NCBI GenBank assembly: GCA_009694835.1
Contig: SICC01000008.1
Span: 1 to 32,066 of the forward strand
Length of the DNA stretch: 32,066 nucleotides
Direction of reading: 5' to 3'
Source of the DNA: Patescibacteria group bacterium
GTDB lineage: Bacteria > Patescibacteriota > SICC01
Shown: piece by piece, positions 21,126-29,225 of the stretch
How positions within the stretch are numbered: position 1 is the first letter of the stretch
How the letters are laid out: every line of letters starts with the position of its first letter
Notes under the pieces: model-generated
Told to the model about the DNA's origin: nothing
Seen by the model: the letters and a program-made list of their open reading frames with translations, nothing else
The model's database searches: none
Position numbers and translations under genes: made by a program

Positions 21126-22544
21126 CTACGTGCTCTTTCGGAGTTTAGCCACTACAGACATATCGATACCCTTCACGAGATACAACGCGCCAGCGTAAAG
21201 CAGGGCTCCGGCTGGTACTAAGAAAAAGACGGTCCAGTCACGTAAGGCCCAAAGGAATACACCCATAACCGCGGCTGCCAGCAGAATTCGCGGCACTCGG
21301 CTGAAGCTCGGATAGTATCCAAAGAGGTGTCGGGCAAAAATAGAAATGGCAATTACGATGAGTCCCTCGGACAAGCTCGTGATGACAGCCGAGGCCATCG
21401 CTCCGTATATCGGAATGAATATCACGTTCAGAACCACGTTGAATGCCAAGGCGCCCAGATTCAACCATAGCAATACGGAAATTTTTTCTTTAGCGATTAG
21501 TCCGTAACTAAATAGGCCAGTAATAAAGGCAAAGGTAATCGCAAAGATTAGTACTTGGAATAATCCGGCCGACTCCGCGAACTGCGCACCACCGGCCAGT
21601 CGGATGATAGCCGGTGCTAGGATCACGCCGCCAACCGTCAACGGTATTCCGGCCGCCACCAACACGTCGAACGAGGTTTGAAACGTACTTTTCAATCGAG
21701 CATCGCTGTTGGCGACATACCTTGAGATCAACGGGAAGACAGAGTTCTGGAAAAAACCGGCAAAGCTAAGAATAATCTCGAGTAGTTTGGCCGCCAACGC
21801 GTACATACCAACTTCGCTGTATGGGCGGAATAAGGAGAGCAAGAAAATGTCGGCCCGGAAGTAAATCTGGTTGATAGCCACGGCCAGACCAAGCGGCAGA
21901 GCCGTCAGCAATAATGTCTTATGAACTTTATAATCCCGCAAGAACCGAATCCGGACCATTTTGCGAGCGAAGTAGTACGTTACCAAGAGAGATGCAAAGG
22001 CTCCGATGGCCGCCGTCCAAACAATCGCGTAAAAGCCTAGATTGAGCCAGGCCACCGTCACGACGGCCAGGAACGCCACTATTCGACCGACGGTGTCCGA
22101 GATGACTGCGTAGTCCATCCGCAGGCGGGCCTGAAACACCGTCACCATCGAGGAATTGACCAAACCGAATAGTACCGAGACGCCGACAATCAGAATCGCG
22201 TACCGAACGTCCGGCGTATAGGGCAAGAAGAGACTGATGATTCCGGCAAGGAGGATGACGACTACGGCTAGGGCTAATCGTAAGGTCATCACGTTGCCAA
22301 GAATTTCCTCAGTCTTTTTCGGTTCCTTGCTAATTTCTCTGACGACAATCGTAAACAGCCCAACGTCAGCGAAGATACTAAACAACGAGAGATAGGAGAT
22401 CGCTAGGTTGAATTTTCCGTAGTCGGTAGCACCTAAGTAGCGAGTCAGGATGATAACCGAAATGGCGGCGACCAAGGTCACGGCGATTTTGCCGATAACT
22501 TGGACGCCGGTGTTCAGGGCAATTTTTCTAGTAGCAGTACTCAT
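21126..22544 (-). CDS. Polysaccharide flippase (Wzx/RfbX-like)
   Basis: A 472-aa protein with about 12-14 membrane helices and the MVF/PST flippase pattern: an N-terminal VQVIGKIAVTLVAAISVIILTRYLGATDYGKF, the usual 'LG..DYG.F' signature. Basic loops lie inside (FARKMVRIRF). It would move lipid-linked oligosaccharide units across the cytoplasmic membrane. It is encoded between rmlD (ATGA overlap) and a GT2 gene, exactly where a Wzx is expected. With three Wzy/WaaL-like proteins in the window, a Wzx/Wzy-type route is likely. Confidence 0.92.
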   Translation of the reverse strand: MSTATRKIALNTGVQVIGKIAVTLVAAISVIILTRYLGATDYGKFNLAISYLSLFSIFADVGLFTIVVREISKEPKKTEEILGNVMTLRLALAVVVILLAGIISLFLPYTPDVRYAILIVGVSVLFGLVNSSMVTVFQARLRMDYAVISDTVGRIVAFLAVVTVAWLNLGFYAIVWTAAIGAFASLLVTYYFARKMVRIRFLRDYKVHKTLLLTALPLGLAVAINQIYFRADIFLLSLFRPYSEVGMYALAAKLLEIILSFAGFFQNSVFPLISRYVANSDARLKSTFQTSFDVLVAAGIPLTVGGVILAPAIIRLAGGAQFAESAGLFQVLIFAITFAFITGLFSYGLIAKEKISVLLWLNLGALAFNVVLNVIFIPIYGAMASAVITSLSEGLIVIAISIFARHLFGYYPSFSRVPRILLAAAVMGVFLWALRDWTVFFLVPAGALLYAGALYLVKGIDMSVVAKLRKST

Positions 22545-23374
22545 GGGCGGTCTTTGAAGAAATGTGTGAGGCTTTCCTTCCAGTCTGGCAGCTCAACACC
22601 CGCTTTGGCCAGCTGACCGCTGTCTAGTTTCGAATATCGCGGTCTGGTAGCAGGCGCATTCCACTCTGCGGCAGTCGTCGGGTTAATAATCGTCTTCGCT
22701 CCAGACTGTCGAGCGATCTCCTGAGCATATTCAAACCAGCTCGTCTCTCCTCCAGCACTGAAGTGGTGCGTACCGAAATCAGGTCGAGTCTTTAGAAGCG
22801 TTTGGAGTCCGCGAGCAAAGTCCCGAGCATAGGTCGGACTACTGACTTCATCGGACACTACCGCGAGTTCCTTCTTATCTGCAAAAAGTTTAAGCATGGT
22901 CGTCGCGAAGCTCTTGCCAGTTTGGGAGTAGAGCCATGAGGTGCGAATGACATACGTCTGATCGTGTTTCAGAGCTTCAACTTCGCCGGCGAGCTTGGTT
23001 TCCCCATACACCGACAGCGGGCCAGTTTGGTCTGTCTCGACATACGGCGATTTCTTTTCGCCATCGAACACATAGTCCGTACTCGGATACATCAATATGG
23101 CTGATACTTCGGCAGCGGCTAGTGTGACGTTGGCGGTGCCGTTACGATTCACTGCTATAGCGTCTTCTGGGTTCGATTCCGCTGCATCTACGTTCGTATA
23201 CGCTGCAGCATGGATGATGACATCTGGCTTACTTTTCTTGGCGGCTTCGATTACAGCATCTTTGTCGGTCACATCGAGTTGAGAACGGTCTAGTAATATC
23301 AATTCGTCGTCAGTGAAAACTGTTGGGACCTCACCACCCAAGCCACCATCGGCGCCTGTAACTACTATTTTCAC
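22541..23374 (-). CDS. rmlD: dTDP-4-dehydrorhamnose reductase
   Basis: A 277-aa extended SDR that makes dTDP-L-rhamnose by NAD(P)H reduction of dTDP-4-dehydrorhamnose. The Rossmann motif GADGGLGG starts at residue 7, the family motif STDYVFDG is at 98-105, and the catalytic pair is Tyr123/Lys127 (YGETK). The track's start at 23440 adds 22 residues that overlap rmlB; the GTG at 23374 shares one base with the rmlB stop (TAGTG), matches the normal N-terminus (KIVVTGADG), and is chosen. It is followed by the flippase with an ATGA overlap. Confidence 0.94.
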   Translation of the reverse strand: MKIVVTGADGGLGGEVPTVFTDDELILLDRSQLDVTDKDAVIEAAKKSKPDVIIHAAAYTNVDAAESNPEDAIAVNRNGTANVTLAAAEVSAILMYPSTDYVFDGEKKSPYVETDQTGPLSVYGETKLAGEVEALKHDQTYVIRTSWLYSQTGKSFATTMLKLFADKKELAVVSDEVSSPTYARDFARGLQTLLKTRPDFGTHHFSAGGETSWFEYAQEIARQSGAKTIINPTTAAEWNAPATRPRYSKLDSGQLAKAGVELPDWKESLTHFFKDRP

Positions 23375-24375
23375 TAAGCGACCTTGGTTTCCATCCGTTG
23401 CTTCGCGCTGGCAACCCACTCCGGATGATCCCGATACCATTCGACGGTCTCCTCCAAGGCTTTTTCAAACTTCTGGGCGGGTTGCCAACCAAGGTCTTTC
23501 TTAATCTTAGAAGCGTCGATCGCATACCGACGGTCGTGTCCTGGGCGGTCTTCGACGAACGAGATGAGCGATTCGGGTTTTTCGAGATGTTTGAGGATCA
23601 GCTTGGCGACATCGACATTTTTCCGTTCTTCGTTCCCACCAACGTTATAGACGTCGCCTGGCGTTCCCTTTCGCAGCACCGCGTCGATCGCATTGCAGTG
23701 ATCTTCGACGTACAGCCAATCGCGGACCTGTTTCCCGTCCCCATACAGCGGCAACGACTCGTCGGCCAAAGCTTTGCCAATCAGCACCGGAATCAAATTG
23801 TCCATCCGCGGATATGACCCGTAGTTATTGGAACAGCGGGTAGTCGTGACGTGCATACCAAAGGTCTCGACGTATGAACGACAGAGTAGATCACCGCCGG
23901 CCTTGCTGGCTGAATACGGGCTATTTGGAAGGAGTGGGGACGCTTCGGTAAATTTTCCTTTCTGACCAAGCGTTCCGTACACTTCGTCGGTCGAAACGTA
24001 GTGGAATCGATCGACGCCGGCCGCCCGAGCTTCATCCAACAAAATTTGGGTACCGAGGACGTTGGTGGTGGCAAAAACCTCCGGACCGGTGATCGATTTG
24101 TCGACTTGGGCTTCGGCGGCAAAATGAACGACCGCATCACACTCAGCCATGGCCTTCCAGACGGTTTCGTGATCCCGGATGTCACCCTCGATGAACGTAT
24201 AGCGTGGATTGTCAGCCACTTCGGCCACGTTCTCGGGATTACCCGAGTAGGTCAACAAGTCCAGATTCACTACTTCGAACGCTTGATCGCGACTGATCAG
24301 CATCCGCACATAACGACTACCGATGAATCCACACCCGCCAGTAACCAGGATTTTCTTTGGGGCGAACTCAGCCAC
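23374..24375 (-). CDS. rmlB: dTDP-glucose 4,6-dehydratase
   Basis: A 333-aa extended SDR converting dTDP-glucose to dTDP-4-keto-6-deoxyglucose. Visible: GGCGFIGS (13-20), HFAAEAQVDKSI (84-95), the catalytic triad region STDEVYG with Thr129-Asp130-Glu131, and Tyr154/Lys158 (YSASK). The track start at 24504 adds 43 residues inside rmlC. GTG 24375 gives the expected N-terminus (EFAPKKILVTGG), overlaps the rmlC stop by 8 nt, and restores normal length. It is third in the rmlA-rmlC-rmlB-rmlD order. Confidence 0.95.
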   Translation of the reverse strand: MAEFAPKKILVTGGCGFIGSRYVRMLISRDQAFEVVNLDLLTYSGNPENVAEVADNPRYTFIEGDIRDHETVWKAMAECDAVVHFAAEAQVDKSITGPEVFATTNVLGTQILLDEARAAGVDRFHYVSTDEVYGTLGQKGKFTEASPLLPNSPYSASKAGGDLLCRSYVETFGMHVTTTRCSNNYGSYPRMDNLIPVLIGKALADESLPLYGDGKQVRDWLYVEDHCNAIDAVLRKGTPGDVYNVGGNEERKNVDVAKLILKHLEKPESLISFVEDRPGHDRRYAIDASKIKKDLGWQPAQKFEKALEETVEWYRDHPEWVASAKQRMETKVA

Positions 24376-24901
24376 CGAACGCCTCTTCGAAGGTCGGGTT
24401 GGCTTGATCTTTTTCCGAGACGATTCGTTTACCTTTTGGAATCGGCCACGTAATCCCGAGCTTGGAATCATCATAGCGGACGGCATCATACTCCCCGTCC
24501 GCACTCCAGTATTCCGGTACGAGGTACGTATAGATCACGTGTCCTGAAGTCACAGCATACGAATTACCCAAGCCTTTTGGCAAAAAGAGGGCGTTGTCTT
24601 GATTCAATTCGAATGTCTCGACCTGACCGAACGTCTCACTACTTTTGCGAAAATCGACAATAGCCGCGAACACTTCACCGGCCACGACATGGATATATTT
24701 ATCCCACGGCTCGGCGTGAATCCCGCGGATGACACCGTACTTCGACTCCGCCACGTTCATCTGAACCGGGTTCGGGGTTTCTAACCCAAGTCCTTTGAGT
24801 TTGGCCTGCTGATACGCTTCGCGAAAACTACCACGGTCATCTTTATAAGTATCGAGCTCGACCAACGTCAGCCCGGCAATCTTCGAATCGACCAGCTTCA
24901 C
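24368..24901 (-). CDS. rmlC: dTDP-4-dehydrorhamnose 3,5-epimerase
   Basis: A 177-aa cupin enzyme, the family's usual length. N-terminal DDRGSFREAY is the substrate-binding Arg region; VIRGIHAEPWDKYIHVVAGEV holds the catalytic His62, and the cupin strands follow, with FLPKGLGNSYAV. The 'HAEPWDK' variant replaces the more common 'HYQ', as in several RmlC-like epimerases, so a related 3- or 5-epimerase is possible. The neighbouring rmlA, rmlB and rmlD make RmlC by far the best call. ATGA overlap with rmlA. Confidence 0.92.
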   Translation of the reverse strand: MKLVDSKIAGLTLVELDTYKDDRGSFREAYQQAKLKGLGLETPNPVQMNVAESKYGVIRGIHAEPWDKYIHVVAGEVFAAIVDFRKSSETFGQVETFELNQDNALFLPKGLGNSYAVTSGHVIYTYLVPEYWSADGEYDAVRYDDSKLGITWPIPKGKRIVSEKDQANPTFEEAFGG

Positions 24902-25632
24902 TCGAGTTTTCCTTTCCGAACCAGCTCGGCCACCTTGTTGTTGGCAGCCAACAGTTCATCGTGCGAGGTTCCAGCATCGATCCAGTAGCCATCCATGACT
25001 TCGCACTGCATGGTGCCCTCCTCAACGTAAAAATTATTGAGGTCGGTAACTTCCAGCTCACCACGTTTTGACGGTTTCAACTTATCGATCAACTCGAAGA
25101 CTCGATCGTCATACATGTAGATACCAGTCTGAGCTAGGTTGGACTTCGGCTGCTTCGGTTTTTCGATAATCGACCGTACCTTACCGCCGGCCATTTCAAT
25201 CACCCCGTACTGGCGAGCGTCCTCGACTTCCTTAGCGAACACGAACGCACCTTCTTTCCGTTTTTCGAACTTTTTTACGGTCCCAGAAAGGTCGTGGGTA
25301 AAGATATTGTCGCCAAGCAATACCAGCAGCTTGTCGCCGTGAGTGAACGGTTCGGCCAACTTGATGGCCTGGGAAATTCCGCCGGCTTCTTCCTGAATCT
25401 CGAACGAGAAGCGGACCCCAAAATCTTTTCCGCTTTGCAGCAGATTGATAAAATCGCCCGCATGTTCGGGGTTGGTGGTGATTAATACTTCCTTCACTCC
25501 GGCTCGAGCCATGGCCTCGATCGGATAGTAAATCAACGGCTTATTGTAGACCGGCAGGAGGTGCTTGTTCGTCACGTAGGTCAGCGGACGGAGTCGCGTG
25601 GCCTTGCCACCGGCGAGAATGACGCCTTTCAC
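24898..25632 (-). CDS. rmlA: Glucose-1-phosphate thymidylyltransferase
   Basis: A 244-aa nucleotidyltransferase that makes dTDP-glucose from dTTP and glucose-1-phosphate, the first step to dTDP-rhamnose. The signature LAGGKATRLRPLT lies at residues 6-18; NKHLLPVYNKPLIYYP follows, then LLGDNIF with the metal Asp, and IEKPKQPKSNLAQTGIY. It is the short form (no extra C-terminal regulatory helices of the ~290-aa enzymes). Start: GTG 25632, 7 nt after TGC-TACCAT, so leaderless; it heads the rml operon running to 19291. The substrate may be supplied by the phosphohexomutase at 2918. Confidence 0.94.
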   Translation of the reverse strand: MKGVILAGGKATRLRPLTYVTNKHLLPVYNKPLIYYPIEAMARAGVKEVLITTNPEHAGDFINLLQSGKDFGVRFSFEIQEEAGGISQAIKLAEPFTHGDKLLVLLGDNIFTHDLSGTVKKFEKRKEGAFVFAKEVEDARQYGVIEMAGGKVRSIIEKPKQPKSNLAQTGIYMYDDRVFELIDKLKPSKRGELEVTDLNNFYVEEGTMQCEVMDGYWIDAGTSHDELLAANNKVAELVRKGKLE

Positions 25633-25639
25633 GCGTTTT

Positions 25640-25648
25640 ATGGTAGCA
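25640..25648 (-). promoter_or_regulatory. Extended -10 promoter of the rml operon
   Basis: TGC-TACCAT on the minus strand, 7 nt before the rmlA GTG. It lies in the 18-bp gap between the Wzy-like gene stop (25651) and rmlA, so the rml operon has its own start, although read-through from rpmH is also possible. Confidence 0.6.
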
Positions 25649-25650
25649 CG

Positions 25651-27006
25651 CTACGGCCTTGCTGACGGGCTATCTTCCCACTGCTTTCGGGGAATGCGCG
25701 ATATTACTGCCGCCGTCACGAGTACCGTCAACCACAGTCCTTGCGGCAGGCTCCAGAAGAAATGGTCAAACAGGCTGAGTCCGATGAACGTTCCGGCCAG
25801 TACGAACAGGCTAAAATTGATTGCACTCTGGAGGCGGTCCCGTACTCGCAGACGGTGAAAGAGCCAGCCAGTTCGGACCACAAACCAAATTAGCAAGACT
25901 CCGCCTAAAATCCCGGCTTCTGAAGTCGCTAGCAAGAGCGCGTTGTGAGCCGGCTGATGTTGATAGTCCGGTAACCCTGTTTCGAGTTCATCAATCGCCA
26001 CTACAAAGTTTCCGACCCCAACCCCGAGTGGGCGATTTTGAATCGCGTTACTGGCCAGATCGTAGCTAACGGCCCGGTTGGTCACGCCAGTTTCCTGAGA
26101 TGACTCCAGGGTGGCTCGGCCCGATAACGGTTGCCACAGAAGGGCCACGGCTATAAAGAATATTCCCGCCCCAATAGCTGCCCCAAGGGGCAATCGCTGC
26201 CATTTTCTGACTGAGAACAACACCACCAGTAACCCGTTTACGAGTACCAGCAGTAACCCGATTCGCGAGAACGTCACTACTAATCCGGTTGCCAGCAACC
26301 CGAGCAGTAATCCAAGTAAGACGGTCGAAACAATCGGTCGTTTCTTATTTGGCCAGAAAATGACCGTGCCAACCCAGAAGATAGCCGCGGACAACAGAGC
26401 CGCCAGCAGGTTCGGATGTGGCAACGTTCCATACCCCCGAATATGATTCAGACCATCAATCGGAACTTTGGCGACCCCGAGCATCGTCGGACTAAAATTA
26501 CTTTCTCCAATCAGCTGAGCACCGAAGTCGTGATTCACACCAAACTGCCCGATCGCCCACAGAGCTTGAACCGCCGCCGAGGCCGTCAGTGTCCACACCG
26601 CAGTCAGCAAAAATTTCTGATCGCGAAACTCATCAGCCAACATATACAGCAGTAGGAAGGCCACAAACAGGTGCCCGAACGAGGCGGCCGCGAGAGCTGG
26701 ATAGGGCGACCAGATGAACGAGATAGCCGCTAGGGCGAGTACACCAAGTAATGGTCGATACGGATGCAGCCGCCGGCCGACTGCTGGCCGATACCAGGTC
26801 CAGAGAAGCGCGGTGATGATGATGATTGGCTCCAGTACGTAGATCTTCGGAACCGCAAACGGATTATAGGTTCCAGCCACCACGGCTCGAGATTCCGAAA
26901 GCAAGATGACGGCCCCAAATGGAATCGCAAAAATAATTCCTAAGAGTAAGAGTCGGACAATTCGCTCGCCAGTCGTTGGGCCCAGCGCGTTCCACCAGCG
27001 CTGCAT
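25651..27006 (-). CDS. O-antigen ligase/polymerase-like membrane protein
   Basis: A 451-aa polytopic protein, the third Wzy/WaaL-superfamily member. It shows about 11-12 hydrophobic helices, FSRIGLLLVLVNGLLVV in the centre, NAIQNRPLGVGVGNFVVAI in the large outer loop, and YQHQPAHNALLLATSEAGILGG with the family's conserved His. It starts 3 nt after the jag stop, so it belongs to the rpmH-rnpA-yidD-yidC-jag transcript, an unusual partner for that operon. It directly precedes rmlA. Ligase or polymerase cannot be decided. Confidence 0.86.
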   Translation of the reverse strand: MQRWWNALGPTTGERIVRLLLLGIIFAIPFGAVILLSESRAVVAGTYNPFAVPKIYVLEPIIIITALLWTWYRPAVGRRLHPYRPLLGVLALAAISFIWSPYPALAAASFGHLFVAFLLLYMLADEFRDQKFLLTAVWTLTASAAVQALWAIGQFGVNHDFGAQLIGESNFSPTMLGVAKVPIDGLNHIRGYGTLPHPNLLAALLSAAIFWVGTVIFWPNKKRPIVSTVLLGLLLGLLATGLVVTFSRIGLLLVLVNGLLVVLFSVRKWQRLPLGAAIGAGIFFIAVALLWQPLSGRATLESSQETGVTNRAVSYDLASNAIQNRPLGVGVGNFVVAIDELETGLPDYQHQPAHNALLLATSEAGILGGVLLIWFVVRTGWLFHRLRVRDRLQSAINFSLFVLAGTFIGLSLFDHFFWSLPQGLWLTVLVTAAVISRIPRKQWEDSPSARP

Positions 27007-27009
27007 GAG

Positions 27010-27444
27010 CTATCCCTGTTTCTTAATCATCACGCGGCGACCCTGTCCGTCTCCGAGTGATTCCGTTTCCACGCCGTCAATTTCCTTAAGTTCCACGTGA
27101 ACCAGCCGTCGTTCGAATGAGGTCATCGGTGGCAAGGTAGCCGGTTCGCCAGTCTCGAGCACTTGAGTAGCTTTCTCTTTAGCCAGCTCTTGGAGCTTCT
27201 GATGCTGCTTAACTCGATACCCGTCAACGTCGACTATGAACCCAGCTTCTTGATCGTTCCGGTGCAAAATGACTCGGAGAACGTGTTGAAGCGCATCAAT
27301 CACTTCGCCGTGATGACCGATCAGTTCGGACGGGTCTTCCGTCTCGATGTCGAGCGTCGAGTCGTCACGGGCTTTGACGGTGGCATTTACCCCAAGCTTC
27401 TTGAGCAGTTCGGCTAATTGCGACTCCGCTACATCCGCACTCAT
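27010..27444 (-). CDS. jag: RNA-binding protein Jag/KhpB (KH and R3H domains)
   Basis: A 144-aa protein. A KH domain with the GxxG motif IGHHGEV (Gly43-Gly46) is followed by the R3H region MTSFERRLVHVELKEIDGVETES with GRRVMIKK. The N-terminal Jag_N domain of longer homologues is missing or very short. Jag/KhpB binds RNA in the cytosol and is almost always encoded next to yidC, as here (ATGA overlap). In Firmicutes it affects cell division and elongation; whether that holds in this organism is unknown. Confidence 0.94.
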   Translation of the reverse strand: MSADVAESQLAELLKKLGVNATVKARDDSTLDIETEDPSELIGHHGEVIDALQHVLRVILHRNDQEAGFIVDVDGYRVKQHQKLQELAKEKATQVLETGEPATLPPMTSFERRLVHVELKEIDGVETESLGDGQGRRVMIKKQG

Positions 27445-28304
27445 TTCTGACCGCGCTTTCGAACCGTAACGTTAGCCTTTCCAGACTTCTTTGCCTGCGG
27501 CTTGGCTTCTTCTTTGGTTGATTTCTCGCTTCCGCTATTCAGTTTCGGCTTCTGATCAATAACGTCTTTCGGGTTCGCCTGATTCCAATCGGCCACCGCC
27601 TCAGTGTGCGCCTTGCGGAGCGGCAGCTTCCGAATAATCAGATACTGCTGGACGATCATAAACAGCGTTGAGGTGGCCCAGTAGAGCGGCAAGGCGGCTG
27701 GAAGCGTCAGGGCAAACACAAACGTCAGAGCTGGGAACAGGTAGGTTATTTGCCGGTTCATGGCCGGAGCGTCCTTTGGCAACAACATGCGCGATTGCAC
27801 AAACTGCAGACCAGCCGTAATAACTGCCAAGGCAATATTGGCCGGGTGGGCTCCGGTCGAGGCTAGGTTGATGCCTAAAAAGTCCGGGTTAATCGAGGTT
27901 GGGGCTTGGATGAAAGAATAGATAGCATCGAGGTGCTGGCCCGTTACGGCATCCTTAAAGACGAAGAAGAGCGCAATCAAGATTGGGATTTGAACCAGGG
28001 TTGGTAAACACGATGAAGCCGGATTCACCCCTTCACGCTTGTAGAAAGCCATCAGCTCGCGGGAGAGCGCTTCTTTGTCGTCCTTATGTTTCTCCTGAAG
28101 CTTCTTCATTTCCGGCTGGAGAGCCTGGAGATGACGCTGGGCTTTGAAGGCCTTGCCAGACAGTGGTGCCAAAATCAGTCGCACCACAATCGTCAGGGCA
28201 ATCACCGCCAGGCCGAGATCACCAAAGATGTTGTAGAAGAAAATCAGAACATTAAAGATCGGATCGAGGATGACAGTATTGAATAGTTGGCCGATCGAGT
28301 TCAT
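27441..28304 (-). CDS. yidC: Membrane protein insertase YidC
   Basis: A 287-aa YidC/Oxa1/Alb3 insertase of the short type without the large periplasmic P1 domain. It has five hydrophobic segments: [30 protein letters not shown] first, with the conserved positively charged Arg in the groove helix (VVRLILAPL), then [16 protein letters not shown], and later [32 protein letters not shown] and the C-terminal [14 protein letters not shown] basic tail ([20 protein letters not shown]) may contact the ribosome. It is followed by jag and preceded by yidD, both with ATGA overlaps. Confidence 0.95.
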   Translation of the reverse strand: MNSIGQLFNTVILDPIFNVLIFFYNIFGDLGLAVIALTIVVRLILAPLSGKAFKAQRHLQALQPEMKKLQEKHKDDKEALSRELMAFYKREGVNPASSCLPTLVQIPILIALFFVFKDAVTGQHLDAIYSFIQAPTSINPDFLGINLASTGAHPANIALAVITAGLQFVQSRMLLPKDAPAMNRQITYLFPALTFVFALTLPAALPLYWATSTLFMIVQQYLIIRKLPLRKAHTEAVADWNQANPKDVIDQKPKLNSGSEKSTKEEAKPQAKKSGKANVTVRKRGQK

Positions 28305-28546
28305 CGATTGCCTCCAGGTACGGGATCATGTCCGCCAGCGGCCGATGGATGACAGCGACCGATTCGCTTCATTCCCATCCAGCTGCCTTTGATAGACCCG
28401 AATCGCTGGATAGATTCCTTGGTGTATTCCGAGCAAGTCGGGCGGTAACGACAAGCCCCATACGGAAACAGGCCGCGGAGTGGCCCGTGGTCTGGTGACA
28501 GCGTGCGCTGGTACACCGTAATCAGAGCGGTCAAGACGTGTTTCAT
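28301..28546 (-). CDS. yidD: Membrane protein insertion efficiency factor YidD
   Basis: An 81-aa YidD. The conserved core [19 protein letters not shown], with its Cys pair, is followed by [25 protein letters not shown]. YidD is a small membrane-associated helper of YidC-dependent insertion and usually lies between rnpA and yidC, as here. Its ATG overlaps the rnpA stop by one base (TAATG), and its stop overlaps the yidC ATG. Confidence 0.95.
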   Translation of the reverse strand: MKHVLTALITVYQRTLSPDHGPLRGLFPYGACRYRPTCSEYTKESIQRFGSIKGSWMGMKRIGRCHPSAAGGHDPVPGGNR

Positions 28547-28884
28547 TACCGTAGTATTGTAGCTCGTTTCAACAATCGCAGTAATTCTTCGGACAGCTCT
28601 GGGCCAGAAACGGTAGTAGCCGGTGGCTTGGCAATCACCGCTGCCGTATGTCCATCGACAATTTCTTTGAGGTGGGTGCGAATAGTTTCGCGAAGCCGGC
28701 GCTTAATCTGGTTGCGCTTCACGGCCGACGCCGAAACGCGGGTCCCGACAATAAATCCAAAGGTGGTCGAGCCTTTACCCGGAGCTACGCGCACCGTTAA
28801 CGCCGAGCCGTGGACCGCTCGGCCGTTCTTAAAGATGTCATCGTATTCAGTTTGTCGCCGAACTCGTCGCGGCTTGGTCAACAT
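28546..28884 (-). CDS. rnpA: Ribonuclease P protein component
   Basis: A 112-aa basic protein. The RNR motif is [12 protein letters not shown], and the N-terminus [21 protein letters not shown] is typical, with [16 protein letters not shown] in the central strand. It binds RNase P RNA and helps 5' processing of tRNA precursors. It starts 2 nt after the rpmH stop. The RNase P RNA itself was not found in this window. Confidence 0.94.
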   Translation of the reverse strand: MLTKPRRVRRQTEYDDIFKNGRAVHGSALTVRVAPGKGSTTFGFIVGTRVSASAVKRNQIKRRLRETIRTHLKEIVDGHTAAVIAKPPATTVSGPELSEELLRLLKRATILR

Positions 28885-28886
28885 AG

Positions 28887-29030
28887 TCAGTCCGCGACGG
28901 TCAATCGCTTGCGCCCCTTGGCACGGCGGCGCGCCAGAATCTGCTGACCGTCAGTAGTTTGCATGCGTTTACGGAAGCCGTGGGTCTTGGCTCGTTTACG
29001 CTTCGAGGGTTGGTAGGTTCGTTTGACCAT
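28887..29030 (-). CDS. rpmH: 50S ribosomal protein L34
   Basis: A 47-aa protein missing from the ORF track. It reads [20 protein letters not shown], and continues with a [20 protein letters not shown] core before TGA, an unmistakable L34. It is very basic and sits at the exit-tunnel side of the large subunit. It heads the rpmH-rnpA-yidD-yidC-jag-wzy-like operon, and the rnpA ATG is 2 nt after its stop. TGA is used as stop at the normal C-terminus, evidence for the standard code. Confidence 0.97.
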   Translation of the reverse strand: MVKRTYQPSKRKRAKTHGFRKRMQTTDGQQILARRRAKGRKRLTVAD

Positions 29031-29052
29031 AATGAAATTTGGTGACCATCAC

Positions 29053-29082
29053 AGTGTACCGCGCACCTTTATCCGCAGCCAA
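29053..29082 (-). promoter_or_regulatory. rpmH operon promoter
   Basis: On the minus strand: TTGGCT (29082-29077), 18-nt spacer, TACACT (29058-29053). It leaves a leader of about 15 nt before the ATG at 29030. Confidence 0.55.
29069..29077. promoter_or_regulatory. DnaA-box-like sequence in the rpmH promoter
   Basis: TTATCCGCA, one mismatch from TTATCCACA, lies in the spacer and edge of the -35 of the rpmH promoter in the rpmH-dnaA gap. DnaA binding here could repress rpmH transcription. Confidence 0.4.
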
Positions 29083-29184
29083 CATCACTACAGTGCCCTG
29101 TGTCATCAAGGGGCGCGGTAAACCAAGCCAGCAGCGTTGGCGTCACTGGTGGTATGCTAGAAACGAAGCAAGCCTGATGGCGTA

Positions 29185-29214
29185 TTGCTCGCACAATCTG
29201 CGACCTGCTATCAT
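29185..29214 (+). promoter_or_regulatory. dnaA promoter
   Basis: TTGCTC (29185-29190), 18-nt spacer, and TGC-TATCAT (extended -10, 29209-29214). The predicted transcript start is near 29221, just upstream of the TTG at 29226. In the same 183-bp gap, TACCGCGC (29057-29064) pairs with GCGCGGTA (29113-29120). Confidence 0.5.
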
Positions 29215-29225
29215 TGCTAAGCAAT

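Noticed and set aside
23375-24504. Extended N-termini of RmlD and RmlB in the ORF track
   Set aside because: The extensions lie inside the preceding genes; GTG starts at 23374 and 24375 restore the conserved N-termini and normal lengths.
24898-24960. RmlA signature GGKATRLRP as a possible active-site change
   Set aside because: Ala in place of Gly at that loop position is, from memory, common among short-form RmlA proteins, and all other motifs are intact.
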